44,864 bases of DNA from Deltaproteobacteria bacterium (GTDB lineage Bacteria > Desulfobacterota > Binatia > DP-6): NCBI GenBank assembly GCA_005879795.1, contig VBKJ01000160.1, forward strand, positions 1-44,864. The letters are read 5' to 3'. Shown one piece after another: positions 32,689 through 41,793 of this stretch; the first letter of the stretch is position 1, and every line of letters starts with the position of its first letter. A program made the position numbers and the translations under genes. The notes below the pieces were generated by a model that was not told the origin of the DNA, ran no database searches, and saw only the letters and a list, made by a program, of their open reading frames with translations.

Positions 32689-33579
32689 TCACGCCCGCGG
32701 GTGGTGCCGCCGGTGCACCTCGCGCAGCCGGCTTGGTGCCACGTGCGTGTAGACCTGCGTCGTGCCGATGTCGGCGTGTCCGAGGAGCGTCTGCACGATG
32801 CGGAGGTCAGCGCCGCCGGTGAGGAGGTGCGTCGCGAACGTGTGCCGCAGCGTGTGCGGCGAGACGCGGCGCCCGAGGCCGGCGGCGAGCGCGCGGCGGC
32901 CGACGAGCTTCCACACCGCCTGGCGCGTGAGCGGCCGCCCGCCGGGCCCGAGGAAAACGAACGGGCTCGGCCGGCCGCGGAGCAGCCGCGGCCGCTCCTG
33001 CTGGACGTACGCCTCGAGCGCCGCGCGCGCGTGCCGCCCGAGCGGCACCACGCGCTCCTTGCCGCCCTTGCCGAGGACGGTCACGAAGCCCGCGGCGAGG
33101 TTCACCTGCGCCCCGCGCAGCCGGGTCGCCTCCGAGACCCGGAGGCCGCAGGCATAGAGCAGCTCGAGCAGCGCCCGGTCGCGGAGCCCGCGACACCGGT
33201 GGTCCGGCTGGGTCAGGAGCGAGCCGACCTCGCCCGTGCCGAGCGCGCGCGGGAGGCGGGCGGGCGGGCGGCGGACGCGCACGTGGCGGAGCACGTCGTC
33301 GGCCAGCACGCCGCGCTGGGCGAGGAAGCGCGTCAGGCCGCGCACCGCAGCGAGCGCCCGCGCCTGGCTCCGGGCGGAGAGGCCGTGCTCCGCGAGCCCC
33401 GCCAGATGGGCGCGGACCTCGGTCGCGCCGATGCGGGCAGGGCTCCGCACGCCGCGCGCGAGGAGCGAGCGCGTGAAGGCCGCGAGGTCGCGCGCATAGG
33501 CCTCGACGGTCTTGCGGGCGAGCCCCCGCTCGGTCGCGACGTGGTCCAGGTAGGCGTCGACCGCCTGGTCGAGGCTCAC
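32689..33579 (-). CDS. Xer-type tyrosine recombinase
   Basis: The 296-residue integrase has the XerC/XerD layout: an N-terminal SAM-like core-binding domain (VDAYLDHVATERGLARKTVE) and a catalytic domain. Active-site residues are visible: Arg in YACGLRVSEATRLRG, Lys in GKGGKERVVPLG, His and Arg in SPHTLRHTFATHLLTGG, His in LLGHADIGTTQVY, and the nucleophilic Tyr in VYTHV. It should resolve chromosome dimers at dif together with a partner. It overlaps the end of glnD (GTGA, 33576-33579), suggesting coupled expression. XerC versus XerD cannot be decided from sequence. Confidence 0.93.
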   Translation of the reverse strand: MSLDQAVDAYLDHVATERGLARKTVEAYARDLAAFTRSLLARGVRSPARIGATEVRAHLAGLAEHGLSARSQARALAAVRGLTRFLAQRGVLADDVLRHVRVRRPPARLPRALGTGEVGSLLTQPDHRCRGLRDRALLELLYACGLRVSEATRLRGAQVNLAAGFVTVLGKGGKERVVPLGRHARAALEAYVQQERPRLLRGRPSPFVFLGPGGRPLTRQAVWKLVGRRALAAGLGRRVSPHTLRHTFATHLLTGGADLRIVQTLLGHADIGTTQVYTHVAPSRLREVHRRHHPRA

Positions 33580-36386
33580 GCGCCCGCCGCCTGCGCCGCG
33601 GCCGGCACCGGCTCGTTCTCGAGCGCCCGCATGAGCTCCTGGCGGACGGTCTCGAGGCGCGCGGGGTCCTCGATCTTCCGCCCCTCGTGGTCGGTCACGT
33701 AGAAGACGTCGAGCACCTGCTCGACCATGGTGGTGATCTTGGCGAGGTGGATCTCGAGCCAGAGGTGGTAGAGCGTGTTCGTGATGGTGAAGAGGAGCCC
33801 GACCCGATCGCCGGTGTAGACGTCGACGACCGTGTACTCGCGCGACACCTCGTTGTGGATCTCGACGTTGGTCGGGACCCGGCGCCGCCGCCGCGCGAGG
33901 ATCGAGGGCCGCGCCGAGCGCTCGACCAGCTCCTCGACGTTCACCTCGCCCGCCAGCACCCGCCGGAGGGCCCCCTCGACGCGCTCCCAGCGCTCCGCGT
34001 CGGGCGCGCCGTCGCCCTCGTCGTGCGAGATGCGGAAGGCGTCGAGCGCCACCCCGTCGCGGCTGGTGGTGATGCGCGCGGCCAGGATGTTCATGCCGTG
34101 CGCGGCGAGCGCGCCGGACAGCATCGCGAAGAGACCCGGGCGGTCGCGCGTGCAGACCGCGAACTCGCTGTAGTCGCGCTCGGGGAAGTGGGCGAGCTGG
34201 GTGGCCACCGGGGGCCGCTCGCCGGCCGCCTCGGCCGCGGCGAAGCGGCGGCGGAGGTCGACGTGCTGGGGGATCGTGTCCTCGGGGGTGCCGAGGAAGT
34301 AGCCGTCGGGCATGCTGGCCGCGAACGCTTCCACCTCGGCGCGGGCCGCGGCGGGCGCCGCCGCCGCGATGCGCGCCCGCACCCGCATCGCCCGGGCGGC
34401 GCGGTCCTCGGGCTCGACCGCCCCCTTCTCGAGGAACTCACGCGCGCGGAGGTAGAGGTCCGCGAGCAGCGTGTCGCGCCAGTTGTTCCACACGCCCGGC
34501 CCCACGGCACGCATGTCGGCGTAGGTCAGGATGTAGAGCCGCTGGAGGTTGTCGACGCTGCCGACCGTCCGGCAGAAGTCGACGATCAGCTGGTCGTCGT
34601 CCACGTCGCGGTGCTGGGCCAGGTGCGACATGAGGAGGTGGTGCTGGACCAGGAACTCGCACGCCGCCCTCTCGTCCTCGTTGAGCCCGAGGCGCGCCGC
34701 GATGTCCCCCATCATGCGCGCACCGCGGCCCGCGTGGTCGTGCCCATGCCCCTTGCCGACGTCGTGGAACATCATGCCCAGGAAGAGGAGCTCCGGCCGC
34801 GGCAGCTCGTTCATCACCTGCGTCAGGTGCGGGAGCGTGCGCGCGAACTCGCCGGCCCGCAGGCGCTCCACCTCGCGCACCCCCATCAGCGAATGGTGAT
34901 CGACGGTGTAGACGTGGAACGGGTCCTTCGCGATCAGGCAGTCGATGTGCCCGAACTCCGGGACGACCTCCTTCAGCACACCGAGCTTGTGCATCTCGAA
35001 GAGCGTCTCGTAGACGTGGCCCTTGGCCCGGAGGATGCCGAGGAACGCGTCCGCGACCGCCGGCGTCGCCCGCTCGGGGGCGAGCAGCGGGAGGCACTCG
35101 CGGATGAGCTCCCGCGTGGCCGCCGAGAGCGTGACGCCGTGGCGCTGCGCCTCGGCGAAGACGTGCACGAGCGCGGCGGGCTCCTCCACGAAGACCTCGC
35201 GGCCGGCGACCGAGAGCGTGCGCCCCTGGATGCGCATGCCGTCGCGAACCACGCGGCTCGTCGGGTGCGTGCCGCGGTAGGGCTCGGCCGGCTGCAGGCA
35301 GCGCGCGATGACGGCCTCGCCGAAGCGCGCCACCGTGGTCGCGTGCTCGTAGTACGCGCGCATGAACGCCTCGACGCCGGCGCGGTCCTCGCCAAAGGCG
35401 AGCGTCGGCGCGATCCGCTCCTGGAGGTCGAAGGTGAGCTGGTCCTGGTGGCCGTTGGCGGCCAGGTGGAGCGCGTTGCGGACGCGCCACAGGAAGTCGA
35501 GCGCCGTCTCCAGCTCGGCGACGGCCGCCTCGCCGATCACCCCGAGCGTCACCAGCTCCCGGAAGCTCCGCACCTTGAAGCGGACCTTGGCCATCCAGAG
35601 CGCGGTGTGCAGGTCGCGCAGCCCGCCCTGCCCGTCCTTCAGCTGCGGCTGGAGAAGGTAGACCGAGTTGCCCGAGCGCGCGTGGCGGTCGTTGTTCTCG
35701 GCGAGCTTCTCCTTGAAGAAGTGCGTCGGGTTCTGGCCCCAGACCTCCTCCAGCATGCGGCGGTCGAAGTCGGCGTAGAGCGCTTCGTCGCCCGCGAGGT
35801 AGCGCGCGTCCAAGAGCGCCGTCTTGACCTTGAGATCGCGCCCCGAGAGCCGCTCGCACTCGCGGATGTTGCGCAGCGCGTTGCCCACCTGGAGCCCCGC
35901 GTCCCAGAGCGCGTAGAGGATCACCTCGGCGACCGTCTCGACGTACGGGTTCACCTTCCAAGGGTAGAGGAAGAGGAGGTCGATGTCGGAGGCGGGGTTG
36001 AGCTCGCCCCGCCCGTAGCCGCCCTGGGCGATGACCGTGCACTGCTGGTTGAGGCGCGCGAAGCGCGACATGAAGTGCGCCCTCGCGTTGGTGCAGAGGA
36101 AGCGCACCAGGCGGTCGACCGCGTCCGTGTAGGCGGCCACCAGCTCGAGCCCGCCCGCCCCCGTCTCGTGACGCGCACGCACCTCGGCCCGCACCCGCCC
36201 GAGGTACTCGCGGGCGACGGCGCCGGCGCGCGCCACGTCCTCCAGCGCCTCGGGCAGCAGCGCCGCGCTGGCGAACGGCGTGAAGCTGGGCGGCCGGGCG
36301 AGGATCACCGAGCGACGATAGCCTGCTTGCACGCGAGGCTCCAGGGCTGCGCGCTCAGGACGCTGTCCCCGGATCGTTCGCCGCAT
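33576..36386 (-). CDS. glnD: [Protein-PII] uridylyltransferase/uridylyl-removing enzyme
   Basis: A product of up to 936 residues with all four GlnD parts. The nucleotidyltransferase domain has GGYGRGELNPASDIDLLFLY. A PII-UR helical linker includes YLLQPQLKDGQGGLRDLHT. The HD domain shows FLGMMFHDVGKGHGHDH with distal HHLLMSHLAQHRD. Two C-terminal ACT domains follow (FAVCTRDRPGLFAMLSGAL and VVDVYTGDRVGLLFTITNT). It senses glutamine and modifies PII proteins to control nitrogen assimilation. The start is uncertain: 36386 is the longest form, but VILARPPSF at 36308 begins the conserved part. It follows the amidase gene by 25 bp and overlaps the Xer gene. No PII gene is nearby. Confidence 0.96.
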   Translation of the reverse strand: MRRTIRGQRPERAALEPRVQAGYRRSVILARPPSFTPFASAALLPEALEDVARAGAVAREYLGRVRAEVRARHETGAGGLELVAAYTDAVDRLVRFLCTNARAHFMSRFARLNQQCTVIAQGGYGRGELNPASDIDLLFLYPWKVNPYVETVAEVILYALWDAGLQVGNALRNIRECERLSGRDLKVKTALLDARYLAGDEALYADFDRRMLEEVWGQNPTHFFKEKLAENNDRHARSGNSVYLLQPQLKDGQGGLRDLHTALWMAKVRFKVRSFRELVTLGVIGEAAVAELETALDFLWRVRNALHLAANGHQDQLTFDLQERIAPTLAFGEDRAGVEAFMRAYYEHATTVARFGEAVIARCLQPAEPYRGTHPTSRVVRDGMRIQGRTLSVAGREVFVEEPAALVHVFAEAQRHGVTLSAATRELIRECLPLLAPERATPAVADAFLGILRAKGHVYETLFEMHKLGVLKEVVPEFGHIDCLIAKDPFHVYTVDHHSLMGVREVERLRAGEFARTLPHLTQVMNELPRPELLFLGMMFHDVGKGHGHDHAGRGARMMGDIAARLGLNEDERAACEFLVQHHLLMSHLAQHRDVDDDQLIVDFCRTVGSVDNLQRLYILTYADMRAVGPGVWNNWRDTLLADLYLRAREFLEKGAVEPEDRAARAMRVRARIAAAAPAAARAEVEAFAASMPDGYFLGTPEDTIPQHVDLRRRFAAAEAAGERPPVATQLAHFPERDYSEFAVCTRDRPGLFAMLSGALAAHGMNILAARITTSRDGVALDAFRISHDEGDGAPDAERWERVEGALRRVLAGEVNVEELVERSARPSILARRRRRVPTNVEIHNEVSREYTVVDVYTGDRVGLLFTITNTLYHLWLEIHLAKITTMVEQVLDVFYVTDHEGRKIEDPARLETVRQELMRALENEPVPAAAQAAGA

Positions 36387-36411
36387 CCGCCATGCCTACC
36401 CGGACAGCCTC

Positions 36412-37566
36412 CTATAGCGTCCGCGCGCGTCGCGCGTCGGCGAGGAAGCGGGCGACGCCGGTCTCGATGCCCTCGGCCACCGCGTCGCGATAGGCGGGGG
36501 CGGCGAGCCGCCGTCCCTCGGTGGGGTTGGTGAGGAAGGAGGTCTCCACCAGCACGCACGGCATGTAGGCCCCCACGAGCACGTAGAACGGGCCCCGCTT
36601 CACCCCCAGGTCGGCGACGCCGCGGTAGCGCGCGCCGACATGGTCGACCAGGCCGCGCTGCACGGCGGTGGCGAGGGCGATCGACTCCTCCATCTTCGCC
36701 GCCTGCACCAGGTCGCTCACGATGTAGCGCAGCTCGGCGCCACCGCGCGCGGGCGTCGGGAGGCTGAGCCCGTTCTCCATCGCGGCGAGCCGGATGGTGC
36801 CGCGGTCGTGCGCGTTGTCGAGGTAGTAGGTCTCCACCCCGTGGCGCTGCCGGCGCGGGCTCGCGTTGGCGTGGATGGAGACGAAGAGATCCGCGCCCTC
36901 GGCGTTGGCGCGCTCGGTGCGGGCGGCGAGGGGGAGCGTCGTGTCGGCGCTGCGGGTGAGCACGACGTCCGCGTGGAGGCTCTCGCGGAGCAGCACGGCG
37001 AGACGCTTCGCGATGGCGAGCGTCACGTCCTTCTCGACCGCGTAGCCGCGCGCGCCGGGGTCGTGCCCGCCGTGGCCGGGGTCGAGGACGATCCGCGGGC
37101 GCGGGTGAAGCGGGGGGGCACGGACGGTGGGCGCGGGCGCGGCGGGCGCCGGGCGCTCGGCCAGCGCGGCGAACGCGAACGCGAGCGCGAGCCGGCGCCC
37201 GTCACCCTGCACCCGGTAGGTCGCCGGCGACTCGAGGTCGAGCACGACGCGGACCTGGCCGCGCTCTCCCACACCGACCCGCGCCCGCCCGACCGGCGCC
37301 GACGCCCGCACGGCGCGGAGCGCCCCGCGACCGAGGCGGGTCCCGCGCGGGAGATCGACGTACACGCGCGCCGGCGTCCCGTCCGCAGCGGCAACGTCGC
37401 GGACCGTGGCCCGGACCGGGGCCGAGAGCAGCAGGACCGCGGTCGCACCCCCGGGGGCCGGCGTCACCTCCAAGCGCCGCAGCTCGGCCGCGTCACCGTG
37501 CGCCGCAGCCAGGGCGAGGCTCGCACCGAGCGGCGCGGTCCACCACCACCACCACCCCTTCCGCAC
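36412..37566 (-). CDS. N-acetylmuramoyl-L-alanine amidase (AMIN + Amidase_3)
   Basis: The 384-residue periplasmic enzyme has a signal region (WWWWTAPLGASLALAAAHG), an AMIN domain (about 35-130: VYVDLPRGTRL, VRVVLDLESPATYRV) and an Amidase_3 zinc domain. Ligands appear in IVLDPGHGGHDPGARG (His), a downstream Glu (YAVEKDVTLAI), DLFVSIHANAS (His) and the catalytic Glu in PCVLVETSFLTNP. AmiC-type enzymes cleave cross-links between daughter cells during division. The AMIN domain normally targets the septal wall. The gene is divergent from the histidine kinase at 37735 and leads the glnD-xer block. Confidence 0.94.
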   Translation of the reverse strand: MRKGWWWWWTAPLGASLALAAAHGDAAELRRLEVTPAPGGATAVLLLSAPVRATVRDVAAADGTPARVYVDLPRGTRLGRGALRAVRASAPVGRARVGVGERGQVRVVLDLESPATYRVQGDGRRLALAFAFAALAERPAPAAPAPTVRAPPLHPRPRIVLDPGHGGHDPGARGYAVEKDVTLAIAKRLAVLLRESLHADVVLTRSADTTLPLAARTERANAEGADLFVSIHANASPRRQRHGVETYYLDNAHDRGTIRLAAMENGLSLPTPARGGAELRYIVSDLVQAAKMEESIALATAVQRGLVDHVGARYRGVADLGVKRGPFYVLVGAYMPCVLVETSFLTNPTEGRRLAAPAYRDAVAEGIETGVARFLADARRARTL

Positions 37567-37734
37567 GGGCAGCGAGGATAGGGAAGCCGGGGGAGGGAAT
37601 CAAGGAGCCCCCGGGAGCCAGCTGGCACGCCCCCTCCCGGAGGTACGCCCCGGCACCTTGAGGCGACCACTTCATGCGCATGTACGCTCTGCGCGTCCGG
37701 TGTGGTAGGTAATCTCCAGTCTTGGAGCACGGCC

Positions 37735-39123
37735 ATGCGCATCAACTCGTCGAGATTGCTGTTCGGCGCGTTCGCTACTGTCGTCGCGAGCTTTGTAGCC
37801 GCCGGCGTCCTGGAGCAGTACGCGTCACGCGACGTCGACCTCGCCTCGGACGCCATCGTCTCGAACGCCGCGCCCAGCATCGAGCATCTCGCCGCGCTGC
37901 GAAGCGAGGTATGGCAGAGCGAGTTCCTGCTCGGGGACTGGCTCGAAAAGCATGCGAGCGGACGAAAGGCCGACGACGCCGCGGTCGAGGCCTCGCTCCA
38001 GCGACTGACCGACGACGAACGGCGCTACCTCCTCCTGCCGCGCTTGCCGGACGAGGAGGGGCTGCGTGAGGAGCTCCAGGCCGCGTCGCTCGCCTACCAG
38101 CGCGCCGCCCAGCGGGCAATGGACCAGGTGGAGCTCGGCAGCTACGCCCGAGCACGGCGGACCCTGGACGAGGACGTTCGGCACACGGCCGACACGATCG
38201 TCGAGATCGCCTACCGCGGCATCCGCTTCAACGCCGAGCGGGGCGGCGCGCTCGCCCGCGACATCAAGGCGATCCGGCACCGGGCGATCGTCCTGGGTTG
38301 GGCGCTCGACGCGATGTGCGGGGTGTTCGCCGTCTTCGCGGCCGCACTCCTGTGGCGGGTCCTTCGGCGCGCGCAACTCCTGACTGCGGAGAACGAACGG
38401 CTCCTCAAGCGGCGCGCCGACGAGCTCGAGTCGTTCAGCGGCCGCGTGGCGCACGACATCCTGAGCCCGCTCCAGGTGGTGCAGTTCTCGCTCTCCGCCG
38501 CCGCGCGCTCCGCCGACCAGAAGGCAACCGCGTCGCTCGCGCGGGGTCAGCGCGCGCTCAAACGCGTCGAGGCGCTGACGGACGGGCTCCTCGCGTTCGC
38601 GCGGGCGGCGGCCAAGCCCGAGCCGGGCGCGCGCGCGGACGTCCGCGAAGTGGTCGAGGAAGTCGTCGATGAGCTGCGCGAGGATGCGTGCCAGGGCCGT
38701 GTGTCTCTCCTCGTGCAACCCCTTCCCAACGAGGCGGTCGCCTGCGAGCCGGGCATCCTGACGAGCCTCGTGTCGAACCTCGCGCGAAACGCCCTCAAGT
38801 ACATGGGCGAGAGCCTCCCGCGGGAGGTCGAGATCCGCGTCGTGGACCGCGGCGCTCGCCTGCGATTCGAGGTCGAGGACACGGGCCCCGGCGTCGCTCC
38901 CGAGCTCCTGGGGAGGATTTTCGAGCCGTACGTGCGCGGCGGGAACTACGGCGTCGCGGGCCTCGGCCTCGGCCTCGCGACCGTGCGCAGACTCGCGGAA
39001 GCGCACGGCGGCGAGGCAGGCGTGAGCTCGAAGCCCGGCGCGGGTTCGGTCTTCTGGTTCGAGCTGCCGAAGGCGAAGGCCGAGGCAAGGCCGGTCGAGC
39101 CGGCGGAGCCCATGCTGCACTGA
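37735..39123 (+). CDS. Membrane sensor histidine kinase (orphan)
   Basis: About 462 residues from ATG 37735 (an in-frame start at 37702 is less likely). TM1 (LLFGAFATVVASFVAAGVL) and TM2 (GWALDAMCGVFAVFAAALLW) flank a periplasmic helical region of about 160 residues, like a four-helix sensor. The kinase follows a short coiled coil: H-box GRVAHDILSPLQVV, N box SNLARNALKYM, G1 DTGPGVAPELLG and G2 GLGLGLATVRR. H-D-I-L-S-P is less common than HEFRTP. There is no PAS or HAMP domain and no adjacent response regulator. It is divergent from the amidase gene across about 170 bp. Confidence 0.9.
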   Translation: MRINSSRLLFGAFATVVASFVAAGVLEQYASRDVDLASDAIVSNAAPSIEHLAALRSEVWQSEFLLGDWLEKHASGRKADDAAVEASLQRLTDDERRYLLLPRLPDEEGLREELQAASLAYQRAAQRAMDQVELGSYARARRTLDEDVRHTADTIVEIAYRGIRFNAERGGALARDIKAIRHRAIVLGWALDAMCGVFAVFAAALLWRVLRRAQLLTAENERLLKRRADELESFSGRVAHDILSPLQVVQFSLSAAARSADQKATASLARGQRALKRVEALTDGLLAFARAAAKPEPGARADVREVVEEVVDELREDACQGRVSLLVQPLPNEAVACEPGILTSLVSNLARNALKYMGESLPREVEIRVVDRGARLRFEVEDTGPGVAPELLGRIFEPYVRGGNYGVAGLGLGLATVRRLAEAHGGEAGVSSKPGAGSVFWFELPKAKAEARPVEPAEPMLH

Positions 39124-39153
39124 TCTGCGACCGGCTCGAACGCCGCGAGCCCC

Positions 39154-41691
39154 TCATCGCCCCGCCATCTCCACGAGCCGCGCCAGCACCGCCAGCGCCT
39201 CGAGCGGCGTCAGCCGCTCCGGGTCTATGCCGGCCAGCTCCCGCCGGATGCGCTCCTCGTCCGCCGAGAACAGCGACAATTGCGCCGCCGCCGGCTCCGG
39301 CCCGCGCCCGACCGGCCCCTGCCCCGTCTCGAGCCCTTCCAGCAGCGCTCGCGCCCGCGCCACCACCGGCTCCGGCACGCCCGCGAGGCGCGCCACCTCG
39401 ACCCCGTAGCTCCGCGGCGCCGGGCCGGGCACGATCTGGCGCAGGAACACGATCTCGCCCTTCCACTCCGCGACCGCCACCGAGAGGTTCCGCACCCGCG
39501 GCTTCTCCGCCCCGAGCGCGGTCAGCTCGTGGTAGTGCGTCGCGAACAGCGTCCGCGGCCGCTCGAGCGCGTCGTGCAGGTGCTCGGCCACGGCCCACGC
39601 GATCGAGATGCCGTCGAAGGTGCTCGTGCCACGCCCGATCTCGTCGAGGACGACGAGGCTCCGCGGCGTGAGCCCGGCCAGGATGTTTGCCGTCTCGCGC
39701 ATCTCGACCATGAAGGTCGACTCGCCGCCCACCAGGTTGTCGCTCGCGCCGACGCGCGTGAAGATGCGGTCGACGAGCCCGATCTCCGCCTCTGCCGCGG
39801 GGACGAAGCTGCCCGTCTGCGCGAGCAGCGTGATGAGCGCGACCTGCCGGAGGTAGGTCGACTTGCCGCCCATGTTGGGGCCGGTGATGACGAGGAGCTG
39901 CTCCGCCTCGGGATCGAGGCGCGTGTCGTTGGGCACGAAGCCGCCGCCCGCGACCGCCTCGACCACCGGATGGCGGCCGGCGCGGATGGTGAGGGTGGGC
40001 GCGCGGGTGATGGCGGGCCGCACGTAGCCCCGCCGGTGCGCCACCTCGGCCAGGGCGGCGAGCGCGTCGAGCGCCGCGAGCGCGTCCGCCGTGCGCGCGA
40101 GCGTCGGGTGGTGCGCCGCCACGGTGTCGAGTAACGCCTCGAAGAGGTGCACCTCGAGCGCCCGCAGGCGCTCCTCGGCGCCGAGCACGCGCGCCTCGTG
40201 CTGGCGGAGGGTCGGGGTCACGAAGCGCTCGGCGCCGACCAGCGTCTGCCGCCGCTCGTAGTCGGGGGGGACGAGTGGCAGGTTCGGGCGCGTTACCTCG
40301 ACGTAGTAGCCGAAGACCTTGTTGTGGCGGACTTTGAGCGACGCGATGCCCGTGCGCTGGCGCTCCGCCGCCTCGAAGCGCGCGAGCCAGCCCCTCGCGT
40401 CCCGCGCCGTCTCGCGCAGCTCGTCGACTTCCCGGTCGCGCCCGGGTCGGATGAAGCCCGGGAGGCGCGCATGCGGCGGCGGCGCATCGACGAGCGTCGC
40501 GGCGATCTCCGCCGCCACCCCGGGGAGCGGATCGAGCGCGCCGGCGAGGGTACCCAGCAGCTCGGCCCGGGCGCCGGCCAGGGCCGCCTGCGCCTCGCCC
40601 ACCCGCCCGAGCGCGACCGCCAGGTGCGCCACGTCCCGCGGACCGGCGCTGCGCGCACCGACCCGCCCCGCGAGCCGCTCGAGGTCGCCGATGCGGCCGA
40701 GCCCCGCCCCGAGCGCCCCGCGCAGCTCGAGGCGCTCCACCAGCTCCTCTACCGCGTCGAGCCGCCGGCCGATCGCGGCGGGATCGAGCAGCGGATAGAT
40801 GAGCCACTCGCGCAGCCGCCGCGCGCCCATCGGCGTGGCCGTCTGGTCCAGCACCCAGAGGAGCGAGCCGCGCCGCTCGCCGCCGAGCGTCTGCAGCAGC
40901 TCGAGGTTCCGGCGCGTCGCCGCGTCGAGCTGGAGAAAGCCGGCCGGGGCGTACGCCTCCGGCGGCCGGAGGTGGGCCGGCCGCCGCCGGCAGGCGGCGT
41001 CGACGTAGGCCAGCACGCCGCCCGCGGCACGTGCGGGCAGCCGCGGCAGGTCGCCCTCGACCGGGGTGGGCTCGGGCAGCGGCGCCGTCGCCCACGGCCG
41101 GCCCGCCCGGCAGGCGGCGTCGATCGCCGGCGGCAGGTCGGGCGCGAGCAGCAGCTCGCGCGGCGCCAGGCGCTCGAGCTCGTCGCGCGCGAGCTCCCAG
41201 CCATGCACCTCGGTGGCGCGGAAGGCGCCGCTCGCGAAGTCGATCACGGCGATGCCGAAGCGCTCCTCCTCGGCGGCGAGCGCGGCGAGGAGGCTCGGCG
41301 CGTCCGGCTCGAGGCTCTCCTCCTCGAGGATCGTGCCGGGCGTGATGACGCGCACCACCTCGCGCTCCATGAGCCCGCGCCCGCGCGCCGGCGTCTGCTC
41401 GCAGACCGCGACCGTGTGGCCCTTGGCGAGGAGCCGCGTGACGTAGGGCTGCGCCGCGTGCGCCGGGAAGCCGCACAGGGGAACCTCGTCCGGGTCGCCG
41501 CGGTTCCGCGCCGTGAGCGTCAGATCGAGGTCCCGCGCGGCCACCTCGGCGTCCGCGAAGAACATCTCGTAGAAGTCGCCGAGGCGGAAGAGGAGGATCG
41601 CCTGGCGGTGCTGCGCCTTGATGCGGAGATACTGCGCGAGGAGCGCCCCCTGGCGTCCTCCCGACCCCCGCTCCTCGACCGCCTCCGCCAT
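39154..41691 (-). CDS. mutS: DNA mismatch repair protein MutS
   Basis: From ATG 41691 the product is about 845 residues. The mismatch-recognition Phe-x-Glu motif is present (FRLGDFYEMFFADAEV). The connector, lever and clamp regions are visible (TRRNLELLQTL, RHNKVFGYYVEVTRPN). The ATPase has Walker A VITGPNMGGKSTYLRQ, the ABC signature-like ESTFMVEMRETANIL, and Walker B LVVLDEIGRGTSTFDG. LFATHYHELTAL and a C-terminal dimerisation helix complete the protein. It recognises mismatches and starts repair with MutL, which is not in the window. The in-frame upstream extension to 41751 is not supported by family length. Confidence 0.97.
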   Translation of the reverse strand: MAEAVEERGSGGRQGALLAQYLRIKAQHRQAILLFRLGDFYEMFFADAEVAARDLDLTLTARNRGDPDEVPLCGFPAHAAQPYVTRLLAKGHTVAVCEQTPARGRGLMEREVVRVITPGTILEEESLEPDAPSLLAALAAEEERFGIAVIDFASGAFRATEVHGWELARDELERLAPRELLLAPDLPPAIDAACRAGRPWATAPLPEPTPVEGDLPRLPARAAGGVLAYVDAACRRRPAHLRPPEAYAPAGFLQLDAATRRNLELLQTLGGERRGSLLWVLDQTATPMGARRLREWLIYPLLDPAAIGRRLDAVEELVERLELRGALGAGLGRIGDLERLAGRVGARSAGPRDVAHLAVALGRVGEAQAALAGARAELLGTLAGALDPLPGVAAEIAATLVDAPPPHARLPGFIRPGRDREVDELRETARDARGWLARFEAAERQRTGIASLKVRHNKVFGYYVEVTRPNLPLVPPDYERRQTLVGAERFVTPTLRQHEARVLGAEERLRALEVHLFEALLDTVAAHHPTLARTADALAALDALAALAEVAHRRGYVRPAITRAPTLTIRAGRHPVVEAVAGGGFVPNDTRLDPEAEQLLVITGPNMGGKSTYLRQVALITLLAQTGSFVPAAEAEIGLVDRIFTRVGASDNLVGGESTFMVEMRETANILAGLTPRSLVVLDEIGRGTSTFDGISIAWAVAEHLHDALERPRTLFATHYHELTALGAEKPRVRNLSVAVAEWKGEIVFLRQIVPGPAPRSYGVEVARLAGVPEPVVARARALLEGLETGQGPVGRGPEPAAAQLSLFSADEERIRRELAGIDPERLTPLEALAVLARLVEMAGR

Positions 41692-41741
41692 GGGTCCAGG
41701 AGATATACCGGAAGCGCCGCTCGCTCTGCCAGCGGCCGCCA

Positions 41742-41758
41742 CGACCCGCAACGGGTCG
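41742..41758 (-). terminator. Hairpin after the S53 peptidase gene
   Basis: CGACCCG and CGGGTCG (41742-41748 and 41752-41758), a perfect 7-bp stem with loop CAA, about 36 bp past the stop codon, between the peptidase and mutS. No T-tract. Confidence 0.45.
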
Positions 41759-41793
41759 GGCCGGCCGCCGTCAGGCAGTCCGGGGGCAGCGTG

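Noticed and set aside
32642-32692. Upstream N-terminal extension of the antitoxin
   Set aside because: The added residues are Arg/Gly-rich and overlap the Xer stop; the family N-terminus starts at 32626.
33687-36533. 948-codon plus-strand ORF opposite glnD
   Set aside because: Arg/Asp/His-rich shadow of a high-GC gene; glnD on the other strand has every expected domain.
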